Shown here one piece after another: positions 61,301 to 64,000 of a stretch of DNA of 64,000 nucleotides. The stretch lies in assembly GCA_937995835.1 (NCBI GenBank), contig CALKIV010000082.1:1-64000 (forward strand). The letters run 5' to 3'. How positions within the stretch are numbered: the first letter of the stretch is position 1; every line of letters begins with the position of its first letter. Both the position numbers and the translations under genes were made by a program. The DNA is from an uncultured Dysgonomonas sp. (GTDB lineage Bacteria; Bacteroidota; Bacteroidia; Bacteroidales; Dysgonomonadaceae). The notes beneath the pieces are model-generated. The model had not been told where the DNA came from and did no database searches. It saw only the letters and a program-made list of their open reading frames with translations.

Positions 61301-62883
61301 TAGCTCTGAATAATAGAAAGAGATATTCGTTGAAGTTCAAAAAAGTAGACGATAACACCATCATGATCACCAATAAAGATACAGCAACAGTAGTGCTGGA
61401 TATTGGTGAGAAAGAGCCACGAGAGATGGCTAAATGGCTTGTGGATCTTGGTGAATATTCTGCTAGGGGTTTGATGTCCGTTCGTTCGTTGAATGTAAAT
61501 TATTCAACAAGAAACGAAAGCTATATAGCTGGCTTCAGACCTATGATTGGTGCTGCTTTTGGTCAAGGAAACACACAGACTAATGGTTATGCTCCTGGGC
61601 TAGGTTTTGCCTTTGGTTTCCAAGGAGGTGAAGATTACGTTGAAAAATCTTTGAGAAAAGATTGGTTAGTGAAGAATGAAATAAACATCAATCCAGCCAT
61701 TTATAACGAGTCGAAGAAGTTGAATATCCGAGCCGAGCTTGTTCCCTTCAAAGGGATGAGAATAGAACTGACAGCTGCACAAGAGCGCAATAAACGAACC
61801 GAAATACAGTACATGTTTGCAGGTTCGCCCAAAACATTAGGAGGCTCATATTCTATCAGTACCATTGCACTGGCTTCAAGCTTTTCGATAGGCAAAGCAG
61901 AGAATAATTATCACTCCTCATCATTCCAGAAATTTTTGGACAATAGAGAACATATTCAAAGAAGGCTAGAACAGCGATATAGTGATAATGCCAAATATCC
62001 TTCAGGAGGCTTTATGGAAGATATTCCAGGGCTAATAGGGGAAAAATATGATCCTACAGTGGGTGCTGTCAATCCTAATTCGCCTGATGTGTTGATTCCT
62101 GCATTTATTGCAGCCTATACAGGTAAAGATGTGAATAAAGTCTCTCTATCGGCTTTCCCTTCTCTATCTTCGATTTTGCCCAATTGGTCTGTACGATATG
62201 ATGGTTTATCTAATTTGCCATTCTTAAAAGATCATGTTAAATCGATAGAACTCTTGCATGGTTATCAATCATTTTATCAAGTGGGTGGTTATAATTCGCA
62301 TTCTAGCTGGTTAGGGGCAGGAAGCGATGATCTCGGTTTTATTCGTGATGTGCTGACTGGTAATCCGACACCAAGTTCCATTTATGATATTAACACGGTG
62401 AGTATTAGTGAGACATTCAACCCTTTGTTTGGGGTGAATACAACCTTATTAAACAATCTGTCTTTCAATGCTCAGATGAACAGGTCTAGGGTGCTTAACT
62501 TAAATTTGGCAGCATATCAGATTGTGGAATCGCTGCAGAATGAATTCATTATAGGTACAGGTTACAGAATCAATGAGTTTAATAGAATTTTAGGTATTCA
62601 TACTAAGAAAACGGATGGCTTTAACAATGATTTGACGATTAAGGCAGACCTTTCAAAGCGTACGAATCAGGCCTTGATTCGTAAGATAGAAGAAAACTTC
62701 ACTCAGCCAACAAGCGGTAACACCATCATTACGCTGATGGTGTCGATGGACTACTCCTTGAGTAGAGCTTTGACACTTAGAGCCTTCTTTGATCGAGTGA
62801 TGAATAATCCTTTAGTCTCTACTTCATATCCTACAACTAATACTAACTTTGGAATCAGTGTAAGGTATACTTTATTGCAGTAA
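55366..62883 (+). CDS. sprA: SprA/Sov, outer-membrane translocon of the type IX secretion system
   Basis: A 2505-residue protein that forms the very large 36-strand outer-membrane channel through which T9SS cargo leaves the cell; Sov of Porphyromonas (about 2500 residues) is of equal size. The N-terminus has a signal-anchor-like helix ('YLVSILLILAILGGFSFLFG', about residues 6-25). Repeated SprA segments follow, including 'ERLFGPGGVKFTASGYVEAK' and 'GRIYFPTVEPFGKNL' (about 605-625), and the chain ends in a barrel strand 'TNTNFGISVRYTLLQ'. The start must be TTG 55366: a stop at 55354 lies upstream in frame and no ATG is near. A run of ten G encodes Gly439-Gly441. It lies 19 bases after ruvA and is the only T9SS gene here. 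Confidence 0.96.
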   Translation: MEGSKKYLVSILLILAILGGFSFLFGKPDFNALNQEEELTFELQDSILAKYDSLPLHYPVKKTVPTTYQDFTSIQPIDFETPGNIQSTIEYDPTSKVYIYRTKVGDMEVATPFSFSQDEYLQHTLKKFMSSYFKKKNSMSEAEKEDNDEFSLKNIKLNIGPAERLFGPGGVKFTASGYVEAKMGIKHTTDGNPTRSERSRSRTAFDFDEDIQLNVQASVGDKINFDMNYDTQAMFDFDSKRIKLAYDASAAGDEDGILRRIEAGNVSMHTTNSLISGGSALFGIASELQFGKLRINSVISQQEAEARRAETKGGVQRVEYEFKVDEYDENRHFFIGHYFKDTYDKAMSKLPLILSGVNVEKIEVWVTNKRGDFNQSRNIVAFADLGESKNLKNDLWKPVRPTPEPFNEANTLYQQMVATNPSIRDIGNVTSVLDGLSLGGGMDYEKLENARLLSPSEYTFNPKLGYISLITALRSDEVLAVAYTYKVKGKTYQVGELSSEIVDKHDAGNPKSGALFVKLLKPTSLSPDSYTWQLMMKNVYSLGTSSIQREDFKLDIAYRSDTIGTYINYLPEGRIKNRLLLRVMGLDKLNAKEQARPDGVFDFVEGYTINSQTGRIYFPTVEPFGKNLRDSIGDDAIADKYVFQELYDETLTTARQVAEKNKYIIRGTYRGSTSDAEINLNTTNIPPGSVRVTAGGNTLVENVDYTVDYTAGIVTILNRTLLDSNTPIQASAEGMSFSMQRKTMMGINLNYDFSKNLTLGGTLMHYYEKPLMVKTRIGEEAVKNTLWGLNASYRTESMWLTNMVNKIPFVEATAPLQFNLNAEFAHMIPGHYQNSEVGGYAYLDDFETSEGKIDLKSPYAWNLASTPSSFEESSLTNKIEYGKNRAMMSWFIIDPLFTRKQSSLTPQHIKSDVDQLSNHYVREVTQNEIFPNRDIAYNQTATQSTLNISYYPEERGPYNIVASEMNTDGKLKNPKDRWGGITRRMDVRDFESSNVEYIEFWLMDPFVYNEQPMPGGETAVPNEGGYLYFNLGDISEDVLKDGKKFYENGLPVNDDPSAVEETVWGKVPKRQSTVYAFDDSSDEARRKQDVGLNGLSTAEEFEFKAYKEYLASLRNILSGPVQQKMMDDPFSPFNDPAGDTYHFYRGSDYDREEKSILDRYKYYNNTEGNSRAAKDSGESYSTAARSIPDVEDIDQDYTLNEKESYFQYKVPLFPTQMSADKNPYIVGERTLEVPLRNGKPGQITWYQFKIPIREHDGKPSRPRDFKSIRFMRMFLTGFAQPTFLRFGTLQLVRGEWRVYDRPLNEQELQGVGTIDVSTINIEEHGADREPVNYVLPPGLSRDLSPDQAQLTKENEQSLSMKITKLESGDAKAIYKSLHYDMRRYKKLQLFTHLEEMINETSLIQGDMSIFIRLGSDYKNNYYEYEIPMSVTPHGRYSSRDSKIVWPVENMFDFRLEHLKNVKLSRNKEMRRNKNITYLTPFFEYDPDKRQNRITVVGNPSLSDVSVIMVGVKNNSHETKSGEIWINELRLTDFDEEGGWAAQANMNVALSDLATISFAGRKETSGFGALEQSLMERRQDDYEMYNIATSVDLGRFIPKAAKVSIPFNYTYSKETITPKYDPFDQDVTIDESLKLVDTKAKKDSIKSLARDQVTAQSINFSNVRVNIASKTPMPYDPANFSFSYGQNKSEINSPSVVHDKVEDYRAGMSYSYSPVMKTWEPFKKMKGRSGSAKFARSLGFNYLPNNISFNSIITRHYTETILRDIESYRLGVGAVNQDFLSFTQEFYWDRDFSLNWDFTRNLKFSFQSGTRAEIEEPYLQVNKKMNRNAYETWRDEVWKSIKNLGTPLAYRQTSSLTYQLPFRNIPALNWINNSTISYNSGYNWDRGAAVDTLEIGNTISNQMTLEFANRFNLVNLYNKSPFLKRVNDRFEDRKRPTTAQKRQQEKPEKKKRRFKQTIILREDTTTTIRHNLNTKNLEVIALNNRKRYSLKFKKVDDNTIMITNKDTATVVLDIGEKEPREMAKWLVDLGEYSARGLMSVRSLNVNYSTRNESYIAGFRPMIGAAFGQGNTQTNGYAPGLGFAFGFQGGEDYVEKSLRKDWLVKNEININPAIYNESKKLNIRAELVPFKGMRIELTAAQERNKRTEIQYMFAGSPKTLGGSYSISTIALASSFSIGKAENNYHSSSFQKFLDNREHIQRRLEQRYSDNAKYPSGGFMEDIPGLIGEKYDPTVGAVNPNSPDVLIPAFIAAYTGKDVNKVSLSAFPSLSSILPNWSVRYDGLSNLPFLKDHVKSIELLHGYQSFYQVGGYNSHSSWLGAGSDDLGFIRDVLTGNPTPSSIYDINTVSISETFNPLFGVNTTLLNNLSFNAQMNRSRVLNLNLAAYQIVESLQNEFIIGTGYRINEFNRILGIHTKKTDGFNNDLTIKADLSKRTNQALIRKIEENFTQPTSGNTIITLMVSMDYSLSRALTLRAFFDRVMNNPLVSTSYPTTNTNFGISVRYTLLQ
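56679..56688 (+). repeat. poly-G(10) tract inside sprA
   Basis: Ten consecutive G encode the end of Leu438 and Gly439-Gly441. It is the only G or C run of this length noticed in an otherwise AT-rich window. Read by hand, one G fewer gives a TAG after nine codons, and one G more gives a TGA after seven, so slippage would switch sprA off. Confidence 0.95.
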
Positions 62884-62949
62884 GGGTTTATTAAACGAAA
62901 ATTTCACTCTCTAATTTTCTAATTGCTTGAGCTTAATACAGAATAAATA

Positions 62950-62980
62950 AAAAAGGCTATTCCAAACGAATAGCCTTTTT
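62950..62980. terminator. terminator between converging sprA and the UspA gene
   Basis: A perfect 13-base stem (62950-62962 with 62968-62980) with a 5-base loop and A/T runs on both sides, usable in both directions. Confidence 0.92.
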
Positions 62981-62984
62981 GTTT

Positions 62985-64000
62985 TTATTGTCTGTCTCTT
63001 AGAATAACGAGAGGAATATCAATCGTCTTTAACACCTTGCGTGACATGCTTGGTTTAAAAATTCTTCCCAGAATATTTCTTTTGCGAGTGTTCATACAAA
63101 TTAAGCCTACATTCTCTTTGTCTACGAAGTCTTCAATGGCTTCCATAGGATTTTCGGAATCAATTAATTTGTAACCAATGTTTAATTCAGGATAGCGTAA
63201 TTGGAAATACTCACGCATATCTTCTAACTGTTGCTCGTTAAAACGTCCTCCTTTCGAGGTGTAATTGATATGTATAAGAGTAATTCTGCGACTGCCATAG
63301 TTTTGCATATGATTGACAAGCAAATCGAAAGATTGCAAATCTCGTTTATCCACATTCGTTAGATATCCTATGTGATTTATGTCTGTCAAACTACTTTTAG
63401 ATTCCAATGGAACAGCTAGGACGGGAACATCTGTGATTTCAATGATGTCAGCTGTTACATTCCCTACAAAATGCTTTGGATTATTAGTTGCACCCTTTGT
63501 CCCGATCACAAGAAGTAGAGGTCTGTATTCTTCAATAAAGTCTTCTATCTCTTCTTCCACTATGCCTTCTCGCAAAGAATACGAGTAATTGACAGATGGA
63601 AATTCTCCTGCATTGATTTGATCATTTATCTCTTGACACAGGCCAAGCATATTGTTTCTGGCTTTCCCTAGGATACTTCCATCTTGATCTTGATCGCCCC
63701 TAGCTATATCCGAAAATGGCATATGCAAAGGATAGCGTAGATTTGGGAATACGTTTAATATTTTCACTTTGGAATTGGTTAGTTTAGCCAAATCAAAGGC
63801 AACTTTACAAGCTTTGATGGAATACTCTGAGAAGTCCACAGCAACCAGAATACGTCCACGTCCATCGTCTAGTTTAAAAACTCCTTTGTCTGTATAGCTC
63901 AATGCTTTGCTTGTTCCAATGGTTGTCAAAGCGATGCTAACATCTTGTGGTCTAACCTTGATATGATAGCCTAGGGATATTTCTCCTTGAGGTAAGTATT
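62985..64000 (-). CDS. universal stress protein, two UspA domains, 5' end outside the window
   Basis: A UspA-type protein whose N-terminus lies beyond base 64000: the minus-strand frame stays open to the edge, and TTG at 63929 is only one possible internal start. The visible part has two Usp domains in tandem. The first begins 'RILVAVDFSEYSIKACKVAF', with 'LVIGTKGATNNPKHFVGNVT' matching the G-2x-G-9x-G-(S/T) nucleotide loop. The second begins 'HIGYLTNVDKRDLQSFDLLV' and ends 'PLVILRDRQ'. Its nucleotide loop looks degraded ('LICMNTRKRNILGRIFKPSM'), so perhaps only one domain binds ATP. The residues before 63929 ('EISLGYHIKVRPQDVSIALT') look like true coding sequence. Such proteins act in stress survival; the specific role is unknown. 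Confidence 0.88.
   Translation of the reverse strand, partial: YLPQGEISLGYHIKVRPQDVSIALTTIGTSKALSYTDKGVFKLDDGRGRILVAVDFSEYSIKACKVAFDLAKLTNSKVKILNVFPNLRYPLHMPFSDIARGDQDQDGSILGKARNNMLGLCQEINDQINAGEFPSVNYSYSLREGIVEEEIEDFIEEYRPLLLVIGTKGATNNPKHFVGNVTADIIEITDVPVLAVPLESKSSLTDINHIGYLTNVDKRDLQSFDLLVNHMQNYGSRRITLIHINYTSKGGRFNEQQLEDMREYFQLRYPELNIGYKLIDSENPMEAIEDFVDKENVGLICMNTRKRNILGRIFKPSMSRKVLKTIDIPLVILRDRQ

Noticed and set aside
1..64000. CRISPR arrays, insertion sequences, integrases, prophage genes and rRNA genes
   Set aside because: Looked for across the window; no direct-repeat array, transposase-like or phage-like protein or rRNA signature was found.

Overview
The window reads as chromosomal DNA of an AT-rich member of Bacteroidota, most likely order Bacteroidales. 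The evidence is two SusC/SusD outer-membrane pairs, TonB-dependent receptors with N-terminal carboxypeptidase-like domains, promoters of the Bacteroidota type (TTTG / TAnnTTTG) rather than -35/-10 boxes, few visible Shine-Dalgarno sites, and a full-length SprA/Sov protein, the outer-membrane translocon of the type IX secretion system (T9SS). The genus cannot be fixed from this sequence; a T9SS-bearing Bacteroidales (Dysgonomonas/Porphyromonas/Tannerella side) fits best.

Layout. 1-2460: 3' part of a SusC gene and its SusD partner, closed by a terminator. 2610-6216: a LuxR-type response regulator, a small His-rich membrane protein and a TonB-dependent receptor with a CxxC motif in its plug, possibly a metal or metal-complex uptake pair. 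6576-10956: a self-contained operon (promoter, three exported proteins, terminator) for putative surface proteins, the last with a recurring Cys-containing motif. 11061-11232: a minus-strand tRNA-Met(CAT) with its own promoter and terminator. 11443-15984: lptF/G-like permease, ribBA and an aspartate aminotransferase. 16245-21720: a second SusC/SusD pair bounded by promoter and terminator, with no degradative enzyme beside it.

21734-33380 (minus) is the main accessory region: twelve tightly packed, often overlapping genes for a surface glycan. They include a four-gene GDP-D-glycero-alpha-D-manno-heptose route (gmhA, hddA, gmhB-like, hddC), five glycosyltransferases, a Wzy-like polymerase and an MBOAT/SGNH-like O-acylation pair. 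33461-36677 (minus) is a thiamine-uptake unit: promoter, TPP riboswitch, TonB-dependent receptor and a PnuC-family (PnuT) permease.

36750-45931 holds a lipoprotein followed by a Dna2-like nuclease-helicase, an AraC regulator divergent from a RhaT-type rhamnose permease, then a DUF4924-like gene, a U32 peptidase-family (TrhP-like) gene and a UBA-like gene. 46014-55346 is mostly housekeeping: DUF1015 divergent from serC-serA, fbp, a PAP2 phosphatase, a Pro/Gln-rich membrane protein, an M3 peptidase and ruvA. 55366-62883 is sprA, which carries a ten-G tract in its coding frame. A UspA-type stress protein runs off the right edge.

Best leads: the poly-G(10) tract in sprA, where loss or gain of one G meets a stop codon within ten codons (a possible phase switch of the T9SS), and the heptose/O-acyl glycan operon, whose GmhB-like phosphatase lacks the usual zinc-binding loop.
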